From Isoetes taiwanensis (lineage: Eukaryota > Streptophyta > Lycopodiopsida > Isoetales > Isoetaceae), in the NCBI GenBank assembly GCA_021234155.1, contig JAJEKV010000035.1, positions 4,604,224-4,668,223 on the forward strand: 64,000 nt of DNA. Direction: 5' to 3'. Under the pieces are notes generated by a model. That model was not told where the DNA came from. It worked only from the letters and a program-made list of their open reading frames with translations, and did not search any database. The position numbers and the translations under genes are program-made. Positions 10,850-20,884 of this stretch are shown piece after piece; the stretch's first letter is position 1, and every line of letters begins with the position of its first letter.

Positions 10850-11335
10850 ACGACGCCGCAGCAACGCTACCCAACCCATGATCGGGAGCTCCTAGCCATT
10901 GTCGGGGCATTGAGGATATGGAGGCATTATTTGGTCGGGAAGGAAGTTTCGGTTAGATACTTCATCACCGAGCCTTCAAGATCTTTTCACCCAGCCACTC
11001 TCAACTTAAGGCAAAGGAGGTGGATGGAATTCCTTGAGGAGTACGATTTTGATATTATATATAAGCCTGGTAAGCTTAATGTTGTAGCAGATGCCCTCTC
11101 TAGGAGGCCATTTCAGACAAGGACGCATTGTAATGCGATTTCCACTCTTTCGAGTGAGTTTGGCAAGAAGATTGAGGAGTCCTTGCCAACCGATGTGGAC
11201 TTCAAGGAGGTGTGGGAAAGCCTCTCCAAGGAAGCCAGAACAGACAAGGAGCGGGAAGCCTTCAAGCATTTTAAAAAGGAAGGCAACCTGTTGTACCACA
11301 AGCATAAGTTGTGTGTGCCCGAATCTTCGGGGTAA
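10850..11335 (+). pseudogene. RNase H C-terminal part and linker of pol
   Basis: Same frame as the upstream polyprotein, separated from it by the TGA at 10847. It contains QQRYPTHDRELLAIVGAL, then RYFITEPSRSF, WMEFLEEYDFDIIYKPG and VVADALSRRPF, the standard Ty3/gypsy RNase H end (the last D of the active site lies in NVVADALSR). It continues into the linker before integrase and ends at 11335 just after KLCVP, where the frame must shift by one base to enter the integrase frame. This marks a second lesion in pol. Confidence 0.9.
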
Positions 11336-12657
11336 GGAAGTTAATTCTTCATGACACACATAATGTTCCAATAGCGGGGCATGCTGGCTTCATGAAGACC
11401 TATTTCAAGATTCGAAGTAGTTACTTCTGGCCAGGAATGAAGAGGCAGATAGCTGCATATATTCGGGATTGCCAGTTATGTCGTGAGACCAAAGGCGAGC
11501 AACCTGGCGATTCCGGTGCTTTAGAGCCATTGGGGGTGCCAAATGCAAAGTGGGAGGTCATAAGCATGGATTTCATCACAGGACTCCCTAGAACTCTTCG
11601 AGGCAAGGATGCATTGATGGTTGTCGTAGATAAGTTATCTAAGATGGCACATTTCGTGCCTTGCAAGACGACAGACACCGCATTAGACACTGCCAAGTTA
11701 TTTGTAAGGGAGATTTTTAGACTCCATGGCATGCCTCGGGAGATAATATCTGATAGAGATTCTAAGTTCATGAGTGCCTTTTGGCAGGATCTCTTTAGCA
11801 CCATCCAGACGAAACTCTCCATGAGTACGGCGTATCATCCTCAAACAGATGGCCAGACGGAAAGGACCAATCGGATCATTGAAGACATGCTTCGAAGCTA
11901 TGTGTGGAACAAGCAGTCCAAGTGGGATGAGTACATTCACTTGGTGGAATTCGCCTACAACAGTGCCAAGCAGGAGTCATCTCAGATGTCGCCTTTCATG
12001 GTGAACTACGGCTACCAGTGCTTAACCCCGGATACCTGGCACAATCCTGTGTCCAAGGTAGAAGTGTCCCAACAGATGTTAGGGGATATGCAGCAACTAG
12101 TAGAGGAAGTAAGGGGTTATTTATTGGCAGCAAGAAGTCGGCAGAAGAGTGTAGCCGACAAGCACAGGACCGTAAGGGAGTTTAAGGTGGGAGATACCGT
12201 TTGGTTGAAGATCAAGGTGAAGCAAGCCAAGCTGCGGATTGGGAGCTGCAAGAAGCTTGCCCCTAGGTGGGCTGGGCCGTTCAAGATTTTAGAGAGAGTG
12301 GGCTCTCAAGCCTATAAGTTGGATCTTCCAGCCCATCTTAAGGTCCACAAGGTCTTCCACGTAAGTTTATTAAAAAGGCACAATCCTAACCCTGAGGAGG
12401 TTTTGGATACTCCAACCTTGTTGGAAATGACGGAGGAGCAAGTAGAAATAGTGCCTGAATTGCTTCTTGATAAGTCATTCAAGAAGACTAGGAGGTCTCA
12501 GTTCCTCCAATATTTGGTTAAGTGGAAGCACTTACCCGTGGAAGATGCGACATGGGTATTGAAGCAAGACTTGGAGAAGCAATACCCAGAGTTTATGAAG
12601 GAGTTTGATGGGCGAGTCGTCTCCGACTTGGTCGACCCCGACTTGCCAGGTGGTTAG
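11311..12657 (+). CDS. Integrase with C-terminal chromodomain
   Basis: 448 codons. The first few residues are probably out of frame; homology begins about residue 9 (RKLILHDTHN). Zinc-binding HHCC: H17, H24, C54, C57. Catalytic DDE: D87 (ISMDFITGLP), D148 (IISDRDSKF), E184 (HPQTDGQTERTN), with a D-x35-E spacing. GPF module: LAPRWAGPFKILE (about 320), then HPVFHVSLLK-like VFHVSLLKRH. A chromodomain follows in the last 75 residues (YLVKWKHLPVEDATW). Integrase inserts the cDNA; chromodomains of chromoviruses recognise methylated histone H3 and direct insertion to heterochromatin. All catalytic residues remain, but the protein would need the broken upstream pol frame. It ends at a TAG at 12655. 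Confidence 0.95.
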   Translation: MCARIFGVRKLILHDTHNVPIAGHAGFMKTYFKIRSSYFWPGMKRQIAAYIRDCQLCRETKGEQPGDSGALEPLGVPNAKWEVISMDFITGLPRTLRGKDALMVVVDKLSKMAHFVPCKTTDTALDTAKLFVREIFRLHGMPREIISDRDSKFMSAFWQDLFSTIQTKLSMSTAYHPQTDGQTERTNRIIEDMLRSYVWNKQSKWDEYIHLVEFAYNSAKQESSQMSPFMVNYGYQCLTPDTWHNPVSKVEVSQQMLGDMQQLVEEVRGYLLAARSRQKSVADKHRTVREFKVGDTVWLKIKVKQAKLRIGSCKKLAPRWAGPFKILERVGSQAYKLDLPAHLKVHKVFHVSLLKRHNPNPEEVLDTPTLLEMTEEQVEIVPELLLDKSFKKTRRSQFLQYLVKWKHLPVEDATWVLKQDLEKQYPEFMKEFDGRVVSDLVDPDLPGG

Positions 12658-12683
12658 CTAGTATGTTGTTAGTTAGCTTTGAG

Positions 12684-13100
12684 CCTGGCGCATGCATTCT
12701 AGTTAGAAGGGTGCATGTGCCAGAACCTTGGATCGTGTGGGCGATGATGGGATACGCCTTTAGGGCATTCTCTAGGCCACACGCACCAATAGGTGCGCAT
12801 GACCATTAGGGTCATGTGAGTGAGGAATGAGGCATAGTGGGCGATGATGGGACATCGATCGGATAATCTCTATGCCACGATGCGGGATACGCACACCTGG
12901 CCGTAGGAGGGTCATGGTGAAGCTTAAGTGATCATGCGCGATGATGGGATCGTGAGACGTTCCCTAGCTGAAACCCTCGGGGCATGATGCACTGGGGTGT
13001 ACTCGATCCAGGGGGGATCGTGTACAAGGTAGCACTCGATCATGGGCAATGATGGGAACATCTTAAATGATCCCTAAGCTCAAATCCGAAAGGGCCATGA
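12684..13100 (+). repeat. 3' noncoding array of four ~100-bp imperfect repeats with hairpins
   Basis: The motif GCGATGATGGGA or GCAATGATGGGA recurs at 12741, 12841, 12938 and 13046, spaced 100, 97 and 108 bp. Each is followed by a diverged segment carrying short inverted repeats, such as TGGCGCATGCA...TGCATGTGCCA at 12688-12722 and CATGACC-atta-GGGTCATG near 12798. No coding frame runs through it. It sits between pol and the polypurine tract, where packaging or RNA-stability structures are conceivable, but no function can be read off. Confidence 0.7.
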
Positions 13101-13503
13101 TCTTGGGCAAGGTAGTAGGACAACCTTGAGCCAGTAGTTCGGCTCAAGGAGGTAAGGGGGGTGGTCCCCTAAAACCACAAATTATTAACTAAACTAACGT
13201 AATGTGCTCCTTTGCGTGCAAGTAGAAGGGGGGGACTTCAAACGGGAGCGTATTACGAGAAGATAGGGGAGCCATAATTTAGATTATGAACCCTAATAAC
13301 ACTTATAATAGTATTTTGTATTATCGTAAAAAAATATGATGTTAAGGCTATATAATTTTGTATAAGTACAAATATAGCCTAAATTTTGACTTTTTACTAA
13401 TAAAACTTGATTGCTAAAGTAAACTAAAGGTTATGACATGTTGTTGTTTTTGCAGGCATAAGGTAGGTTCGTCACCTTAGCGCAATGCTGAGGACAGCAT
13501 TGT
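13101..13503 (+). other. 3' untranslated region upstream of the polypurine tract
   Basis: AT-rich, without ORFs. Part of it (GGTGGTCCCC...ACCACAAA, about 13160-13200) and the segment just before the polypurine tract reappear in reverse complement at 54610-54970, which ties the 53-55 kb element to the same family. Confidence 0.7.
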
Positions 13504-13519
13504 CCTAAGGGGGGGAGAA
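13504..13519 (+). other. Polypurine tract
   Basis: CTAAGGGGGGGAGAAT directly precedes the TGTGACGG of the 3' LTR. This is the expected plus-strand primer of an LTR retrotransposon. Confidence 0.9.
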
Positions 13520-15162
13520 TGTGACGGTCCAGGGGAATATACGCTATAAATACGATATTCCTCGATCCGGCCACTATACAAGTCTATCATTCATAGCCTT
13601 GTATACCATAAGGGTGGCACTAGGGGGCATGGCCAAGTTATTCTCATAACTTAGCCAACCATAGGGTAAGCCATTATCCACGTGGCCTTAACCTATTGGG
13701 GCACCGCCACACAGGACTCACCCGATTGGTGCCACGTGGCATCCTAGGTGGACCTAACTTATATAGGCATAAACCCTAACCCTAGACCTCTTTCCAGCCC
13801 TAGCACCCAGAGACTCACCTACTCGTTCGAAACCCCGTTTCGAACATCGTTCGTTGTGGCATAGGCTGGTGCAGCAGCCCCAGCAGGGTAGACCCGTTCT
13901 TGGAGGAGGAACAGCAGGTTGTGAGTCGACGACTATGGAGGCGCCTGGATCTGGAGGGAGAGCATCAGGAGCAGGTATGTAGGGTAGTAGTTGTGATAGC
14001 TCATCTGGAATTAGCATTCCAGGTGTGCTAGTATTTTGTATCTAGAGTAGAGCCATCCTAGAACCCATATTCAACATCTTGAACCCTAATCAAGGAACCC
14101 TAACTATTAGTTAGTTGTATGATTAGGTTAAGATGTTCTTCTTATGATTATTCTCATGATGTGATGATTATATGTTGATGGTTGATCATGTTTGCTCCTC
14201 TTGTATTGGGAAGGGGGGTAGAGACCTAGGGCCATATGTAGTATGTTCCTAGAGTAGATCCCTTAGTTCCTATTAGATGCGGCCTGTGCATAGGAGCCCA
14301 CCAGGCTATCGAGGCTATGATGTGACTCAGCACCACATAACGGGGCTAGAGGGAATGTGGAGGGAGGATCCCTGCCGAGTGGGGGCTTCGGGGGATCCCA
14401 TAGTGGGCTAGGCCTATGGTCGGTCACTTCGTGTGGGCCGAGCATGGGTCCGACACCTCCTGGGGCAATGGTGTCGCCCTGCCTCTCGAGAGCTGCAAGT
14501 GTTGGCTTGGCTCTCGTTTTGGGGGGTTAAGTCGGGTACGAATCGTGTGTCGCCACGATTCTCTAGCCGCCCACGGAACCTCTAGACCCTGGGAAGGGGA
14601 GATGCAACCCTTCCTGCCTCATCGGACCAGGGAGATGCAACCTGGAGTAGTCCCGATGGGTGATGCCATGGGATTGCGTATCCGGAAGGCTAGAGTCATG
14701 CCAGAGCCTGATTTAGCCCATCTGCAAAGTATGCACAGGAGGGGCGGATGGAGTGGTCAACCCTAGCCATTGTCTATAGCCAGCCCCGCCATTGTTATGA
14801 CTCGGTCTGCTCTATCTTGAGGCCTAGCCAGTCAGTCACCCTCCTTACGAGTCGGAGCCATGGGTAGGAGCTCTTATGTTTTATGGCTTAGGATTATCTT
14901 CTTTGCAGTTGTGGATATGTGATGGACTACCCTTCGAGGTAGTATGTTGTATTGTTATTGCTAGTTCTGACGTTGTTTATGCTTCCGCTGTGATAGGAGC
15001 CCATAGGGGAAGGGCGCGCAAGACACCTTCGTGTCCCCTGCCCGCACCAGGATTCTCTCAGAGTGCGGGTTAGACGGAGGGCCCATGCGGTTGATGGACC
15101 GGATGGGGGATTTCCTGCCGAGTGTACGGCCGGGCGCCGTATATTTAGCAGGGAGCGTCACA
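13520..15162 (+). repeat. 3' LTR of the chromovirus
   Basis: 1643 bp, TGTGACGG...CGTCACA with an intact terminal inverted repeat, followed by target duplication TATAG at 15163-15167. It keeps the two CCACGTGGC boxes and TATA of the 5' LTR. Differences from the 5' copy include small indels near 13837-13970 and 14515-14560. Confidence 0.97.
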
Positions 15163-15167
15163 TATAG

Positions 15168-15436
15168 CCACAGTGCAGATAAAGGTATCTTAAATGTAGG
15201 AACAAAATTCTTCTTGAAATCCATTTACAACCTAATGCAAGAATTGTTTCAATACACTAGAAAAGCTTAAAGAAATTACAGAGGGCTCGCCTCCAAACTA
15301 CTGGAAATTAATTTTGGAGAATGACATTGACAAATTGGAGTAGAGTTCTTTCTATAGCACTCTTCCCCTCCACATCATCTTATAAACAAAACCAACAAAC
15401 ATGTGGTACCAGTTTCCCATTTAATCATTTCTTGTC
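15168..15436. other. Flank without recognised features
   Basis: Begins with the continuation of the 49-bp tandem repeat interrupted by the retrotransposon, then non-repetitive AT-rich DNA with no open frame of note. Confidence 0.5.
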
Positions 15437-15758
15437 GGGTAAAAGCATGCTACGGTGTACCACTTTTGGAACCCTCAAAAGTACCTACACTGGGTACTTT
15501 TAAAACTGGTACTTTCTGGTTTTTCTTTCCATTAAAATCAATCGAAAACTTTTGAATTCAAGGTCAATAACATGTTAATCTATAGTATTACAAAATAACA
15601 ATACTATTAGAGACTAAAATAGATGAATTAACTCTCAAACTTATTGTTTATTGTGGCATTCATGCAAGTTTCCAGTACCCAGTGCTGGGTACTTTTCTGG
15701 GTAGTTTTGCACTACCTAAAAAGTACTTTAAATGGTACACCGTAGCATGCTTTCACCC
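15437..15758. mobile_element. 322-bp MITE with 27-bp TIRs and 4-bp TSD
   Basis: Left end GGGTAAAAGCATGCTACGG and right end CCGTAGCATGCTTTCACCC are inverted repeats over about 27 bp with one mismatch. TGTC at 15433-15436 and 15759-15762 forms a 4-bp target duplication. Subterminal palindromic GGTACTTTT/AAAAGTACC motifs recur inside. There is no coding capacity. TIR and TSD length agree with the ends of the 18.7-kb element at 18771-37490, so this is a non-autonomous relative of that family. Confidence 0.88.
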
Positions 15759-15903
15759 TGTCCATTAAAATGCATTCATTTGCAACCTGGGAGAATCGAA
15801 GACAAATGTTTTATTGAGTAGAATTAGTTTTGTGGTTTCTTGTGAAAAATGGAATACAAGAATTTAGGAGTGCAGGAATTGGGAACAGCACCATTAGAAA
15901 ATT

Positions 15904-16560
15904 GCTTGACAAATAAGGATGTGACAATTGCTTTTATGTCCAGGTTGGATTCTTGCCAGAGTGTAGAAAGTGTGCAAATTGTGAAAATGATTTGAAATTG
16001 AGAGGTGATACTATGGAAACACATGAAGGGCCCACGTGCAAGTGCAAGGGTAGGCATTGCAATTACAGTTGTTCGCTTTGCAAGAACTTGTTTTACTGGT
16101 AGTAAGCTTACTTTATCTCAGATGCTCATGGTCATGTACTATTGGAACATCAAGATGACTCGAGAGCAAGTAAGGACGGAATACAAGATACAGAGTAAAC
16201 ATATTATGGCAGAATTAGGTTGTACATGGTCCGGAGAAGATTGATGAAGTTGATGAGAGCAAATTTGGAAAGCAGAAATATAATAGAGGGAGATGATTGA
16301 GGATCAAAGGGTTTTTGATGGCATCGAGCGAGGTTCTGACAGAATGCTTTTTTTTTTTGTGCCTGTAGAGAATAGGATAAAAGAGACTCTTACAGTTATT
16401 ATTTTTAAGGTACAACCACAAAAGGATACGATTCTGAGTGGTTTGGACATTGAATTTTGAGTTCTATAACGTGGAAGAGATTGCTTCACAATGTGGATTT
16501 AATTTGGTTCGTGTGCTCTGAAGCGGTCTTTCCATGTTATGGAACTCAAAAGACATTGTA
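15904..16560 (+). pseudogene. Merlin/IS1595-like DDE transposase pseudogene, copy A
   Basis: From 15944 the plus strand reads VGFLPECRKCANCENDLKLR, then CKCKGRHCNYSC, a zinc-ribbon of the ISXO2/IS1595 type. After frame changes come SKLTLSQMLMVMYYW and a segment with REQVRTEYKIQSKHIMAELG (helix-turn-helix-like). Next is EKIDEVDESKFGKQKYNRG, the hallmark IDESxFGKRKYxRG strand with the first catalytic D. QRVFDGIERGSDRM and VPVENRIKETL follow in shifted frames (about 16300-16400). This order matches Merlin-superfamily DNA transposons. The last DDE strands (ISDCWKAY-like) are missing and there are at least four frame lesions. An AG at 15942-15943 before VGFL looks like an intron end. A poly-T run at 16350 interrupts the frame. 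Confidence 0.75.
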
Positions 16561-17899
16561 TGAATAGTATTTTTTGAATTACATGTGGAGAAAAGGTTTG
16601 TTCTTTGTAAAAATGATGCATTCAATGTCCTTTGTAAGCATATTTTCATATAATAAAGATATTATGAATGATCCTAAATAGGAAAAAATGATTTGTGAAC
16701 AAATTTAGGGTGCTTGTTCTAACATATACTTGTTTGGTCGGATTTTATGCTGACAATGATCCAACTTGGGTTTAGTAGTTTTTTTTTTGTTTTTTCAGTG
16801 TACTAATATTTCCTGATTTAGTGATTTTCAGTGTGCAAAAACCCTGTTACTTTGTGTTTTCTCATCTTTGTGTTTGCTTCCAACGTGGAACGACATTAAA
16901 ATACTATCCATCCATCCATCCATCCATCCATCCATATGTCTATCCCTATGTTACAGTAAAAAAAAGTAGACGAATGAATATAAGAATTGCGGAAGAAGAC
17001 ATTACAGCCAAAAAAAAAAAAAAGAAAAAACAAAATAAATCCGGACGACTTTATTGATGGGGATTTGCTGCTTATTTGGGAGCTTGGGGGGAGGGACTAG
17101 GCTGTATAATGCACATGTCGCAAAAATCGATTTTAAACAACATACCTCCCTGATGCTCGCTCCCGATTCTTTCCTTGCATACTAGTCCAAACTCACTTGC
17201 TTCCATGTATGGCAAAATTTCCCTCTTGCAAATTCCACTATTTATCCAGCGATTACGAAATCTCCCTTTCATGAAGGACAAAAAAAAGGGTGGTGTTGGT
17301 TTCTCCGAAATCCTAATTCCAAGAGCTTCCAAAGAGATTGAGGGCATTTTTTGGTAATTTCGAAAATGTTGGAAGGGCATTTCAGTAAATACCTTAAACT
17401 GTGGTTGTATTTCGTTGAATAAAGGCCAGGAGCTTTTTAGTAATATACGTGTATTACAAGGGCATTCAGGTAGAATCTATGTTTATCATCATCAAATGGC
17501 ACACTATATGATGTTCCCTCCAAGAAAATACATGCTAGACATAAGTCACCACTCAAACCTTCATGGCTTAGGGTGGGTTTCCCACATATCGACTATCTGT
17601 CAATTTTCAGCTACACTGACTGACAGGTGCCCAATGAAGCTTTGTCCAGCATTGGCTAGGGATGTCGCATTATATGATGTTCCCTCCAAGAAAATATGAA
17701 ATGATATTCTATTACATTTGTTCAAAAACTTTATCATTTCACTCTCGTTAAAGTCATTCTCGCTTATAAAATTTAGTTATGACTCATAGCTATTTTACAC
17801 AAACCTAAAACCCTCCATGCAAGTTATAATTTTGATATAAAGACCTATTAACTCTATGCTACTTTATGCATGCCGAAAGTTCTATTATCACTTCTGAAG
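16561..17899. other. Noncoding part of copy A, with (ATCC)n
   Basis: No convincing gene. An (ATCC)7.5 microsatellite lies at 16906-16935 and poly-T/poly-A runs at 16780 and 17011. The block 17200-17480 matches 45310-45600 in copy B, where part of it has been duplicated in tandem. Confidence 0.6.
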
Positions 17900-18565
17900 T
17901 TGTGTTACGTAACCTACAGGACCCTAAAATTCCCGAAGATTTCAGGCTTTGTTTTTTTTTAAGGTAATTTTGGGATTTAAGTTTCTGGCAGCGGTTTAGT
18001 GCCACCAAGGTTTTTTCTTTGGACCAAGGTTTCTGTTCCAAGCTATAGGCTTTGTAAGCTTTGTTCCAGGCTGAAGCTCTGTAAGATCTGGAAGCTCTTA
18101 AGGCCGAAGCTCTGTAAGGCAGAAGTTGTGTAAGCTTTCTAAGGTAATTTTAGAGTCTTTGTAGGCAGACTATTTTATGCCATGTACCATCTAGAAGCTT
18201 TGTAAGTTCTGTTCCAGACTATTTTATGCCCCATGGCATGGCCGGAAGCTTTGGGAACCTTTGTTCGACAAAGTAGCATGATTTCTTTCCCTGAAGTGCC
18301 TAATCTTATCTACCATTTATCTTGTTCAAGCATTCCTCTATTTTCTTCAACGACAAGATATGTCTCATTTCCTACTCTGGACGATCTTTAGCAGGAATGA
18401 GGAAATTTCGGGCCCCCTAGGTTACCGCAGAAAATTCTGCTCGCAGGAGGTTTCCAAGAAGAAACCCCTGGCTTCGCTGCCGCTCACGGTTGTTGTTGCT
18501 CTCGGTGTCGTCGCCAGAGGTTTCTTCCAGGAAACCTCCTGCTTACGGAAGTTTCCCTTTCAAAA
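17900..18565. other. Copy A-specific segment of about 660 bp
   Basis: Absent from copy B, where sequence equivalent to 17899 joins that of 18566 near 46395. It is made of degenerate short repeats around GAAGCTCTGTAAG and AAGCTTTGTAAG (about 18045-18200), then GC-richer DNA. Insertion in A or deletion in B cannot be decided from this window. Confidence 0.5.
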
Positions 18566-20209
18566 TAGTTGCAAGCACGCACGACCAGGATGAGCATCAT
18601 TTCAATAGTGCTTCTAATTTGTATATGTGCAAAGAGTCACTACTCTATACCATTTCATTGACACCAGGCCTTTCTGAGTTAAACTAGACAATGAATCATT
18701 AATCCATCCAAAAGAATAAATAATCATGTTTTGAAAAATAAACTTTAAAATGAAAAAATAACAGTGCAAAGGGTAAAAGCACGCTATGGTGTTCCAATTC
18801 GACTGTCCCCCCTGTCCCCCCAAAATGTGGCGTTGCATCCACCACTTTTGTGGTATGAAAGTATAATTATGGCACCGCTCAGCTGCCGGTATTTAAGAAT
18901 AGAGTCCCGCTCAGCTGTGGGGGGAATTCTAATTTCAAAAACTAAAATTCAAATTCAAATTCAAATTCCTATTCTTTGGCCCCTTCCTGTTCTTTGCCTA
19001 CGTCCTGTTCTTTGGCTCCCTTCCTGCTGCGAGCTCCAATCCATTGTGGATATGGATGTTAATGAGGTAATCTGTACACAAACCGGCATTTCAGACGGGA
19101 GAAAACGAAGAAGAACCAAGGAACAAGAAATGTTGAAGAAAAAAACGCCCGAGGAAAAAAAGAAGAAAGAAAAAAATGGAGCTTAGAGAATTGGCGTAAG
19201 GATCCGGTTCATCAAGAAGTGCAAGCGATGCGCGCGTATTGTCCTTAATTTGCTAACGTCTTTCCATAAACGGACCAAAAAGAATGGAGGATAGCACGAA
19301 GAAAGAAATTTTACTTGATTTTTGAGGGATAAAACATTGGAAAAATTCATAGGTGAAGAATTAAAGGATTTGGAAGCCAAGAGCATCTTTATAAGGAGCC
19401 TCACGGGACTCCATGCGCGGTATCAAACTCTCTACCAGCAATGACTGCCTAGCAGCCAAGAATAGCTGCCTTGCAATGTCTGTACCACGCCGTGCAGATT
19501 CTGAAACAAGTGACAAAATCAGCCAGCGAGATCTTGGAAAGGTATTAGGTGTTCACCCAAGAAACCTGCAAAAGGCAAAGAAAAAGAGGGAAGAGATCGA
19601 TTACAATGGTGGGAAATGGGTTTTTACAAGAGGGCTAAAAGATTCGATGCAATTTCAGATGAACATATAGAAAAGATTCAAAAATTTTGGATTGAGAACA
19701 CCAGAGTGTCTCCTAACACAAAGGATGTTAGAACTAGAAGATTGGAGAGAAATGTAAGAGAAGAACATGCTGCCCACTATCTGGAGGAATCACAGGTTAG
19801 TTTATTTCTATTAATCATGTTTTCTTAGTTATGGTGCTTAGTATGGTGGTGCATGTGGTGGTTATTGTGTTGTACAGTGATTGTTGTGGTGTACTGTATG
19901 CAGCATATGAATTGTGTGTAGTTAACTCTAGTCTGAAATGCAATTATATTTAATGTTTGGAATATTATTAGAACATGACAGAATTGAGTACTCCTTTACT
20001 GGGTGTGTGTACAGTCTAAAAATATTTGAGCTATAACTAACTGATCCTGAGATACAAATTTTTGTTGAATAAAGACAATCAGATTCAAGCACAGCTCTGT
20101 TGGAAAGTATGATATATTAAAAAAAGGATCTTACAAAATTTGGCTTTACAAAATTTGGCTTTCCATTGAAAGCTCTGTACCCGAGAACTAAATTTACATG
20201 CATGATTTC

Positions 20210-20698
20210 CTAAGCAACAGGAAATGCTGGTATGACTGGCTCGAGAACTGGTGCATCCAAAATTATTGTTTTCTGCACTAAAGCATCTAAGCTTTCTGCA
20301 GTCATCCCAGAATTTAACAGGATGAGGTTTGCCAGTGCTTCCTGCATCCCCTGGTGGTAAGTACGCAATTCTGCCAGTAAAATCCGCTGTTGCAGAGTCA
20401 GAGCGGACAAGTGACAGAGAACAAATATACCAGCTGCCCTTGCAGCAGCATGTAACATAAGCTCATGAACTCTGTCTAAGAGCTCTCTTCCTGTCAATCT
20501 GACTCCAAGCATAGCCATTGAAGGCCCAGCATCCAGTCTGTTGTATGCCTTTAGGTTGGATTCGAAATCAGCAAAGAAGGTGGATTTAGGCATATCCACC
20601 TTCAGAGATTTATCACGAGCCCTGTTTAACATGTGCCGAATGCCCTCCTCGGTCACCCTACAATAGCCGTAGTGATCTCTGAACATGGATCCTACCAT
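20210..20698 (-). CDS. Uncharacterised 162-aa ORF inside the transposase intron
   Basis: An open minus-strand frame starting MVGSMFRDHYGYCRVTEEG. The frame is open upstream to about 20795 without another ATG (…NPVPTSDFWRFIPNSRQFEEV), so this may be the 3' exon of a longer gene. The C-terminal half is strongly helical (HELMLHAAARAAGIFVLC, LQQRILLAELRTYHQGMQEA) with hydrophobic heptads. No zinc, nucleotide-binding or catalytic motif is visible, and I recognise no family. It lies antisense within the intron of transposase copy 1 and could be transposon cargo or host sequence trapped in it. Lack of stops over about 195 codons amid decayed sequence is the reason to keep it. Confidence 0.4.
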   Translation of the reverse strand: MVGSMFRDHYGYCRVTEEGIRHMLNRARDKSLKVDMPKSTFFADFESNLKAYNRLDAGPSMAMLGVRLTGRELLDRVHELMLHAAARAAGIFVLCHLSALTLQQRILLAELRTYHQGMQEALANLILLNSGMTAESLDALVQKTIILDAPVLEPVIPAFPVA

Positions 20699-20884
20699 GT
20701 TGCCGGAATGAACTTCTTCGAATTGGCGCGAATTGGGAATGAAACGCCAAAAATCAGACGTAGGAACAGGATTTAGGACCCAGATCCTTTTCTAATGATT
20801 AGAAGAGGAATGTAATTATTATCAGGGTGTACGAATTTCAGAAGTGTTTATGAGAGCAGGCTAGGCAGATTTTTTATGTCAGAC

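Larger units (their letters stand above)
2026..15162 (+). mobile_element. Complete Ty3/gypsy chromovirus LTR retrotransposon
   Basis: Both LTRs start TGTGACGG and end CA. The element is flanked by the 5-bp duplication TATAG at 2021-2025 and 15163-15167, so the boundaries are exact. Order: 5' LTR, initiator-Met tRNA type PBS, two non-canonical ORFs (4237 and about 6094), gag with CCHC knuckle, aspartic protease, reverse transcriptase, RNase H, integrase with GPF motif and C-terminal chromodomain, structured 3' noncoding region, polypurine tract, 3' LTR. Domain order RT-RH-IN plus chromodomain defines a Ty3/gypsy chromovirus, probably of the long-LTR Tekay/Del type. At 13.1 kb it is long for that group because of the 5' ORFs. 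Pol carries several frame lesions and the LTRs differ by many small indels, so this copy is old and non-autonomous. Confidence 0.97.
15990..18770 (+). repeat. Segmental duplication, copy A (left part)
   Basis: Aligns in the same orientation with 40913-41603 plus 44964-46617 (copy B). Shared landmarks include the Merlin remnant, ATTATGAATGATCCTAAATA, CGGACGACTTTATTGATGGG, TTCCCTCCAAGAAAATAC and AAGCACGCACGACCAGGATG. Copy A lacks the 3.35-kb insertion of B and carries about 660 bp (17900-18565) absent from B. The rest of copy A resumes at 37491 after the large transposon. Confidence 0.85.

Noticed and set aside
12684-13100. CRISPR-like spacing of a short repeat
   Set aside because: Repeats are imperfect, spaced by related rather than unique sequence, and lie within a retrotransposon of a plant.
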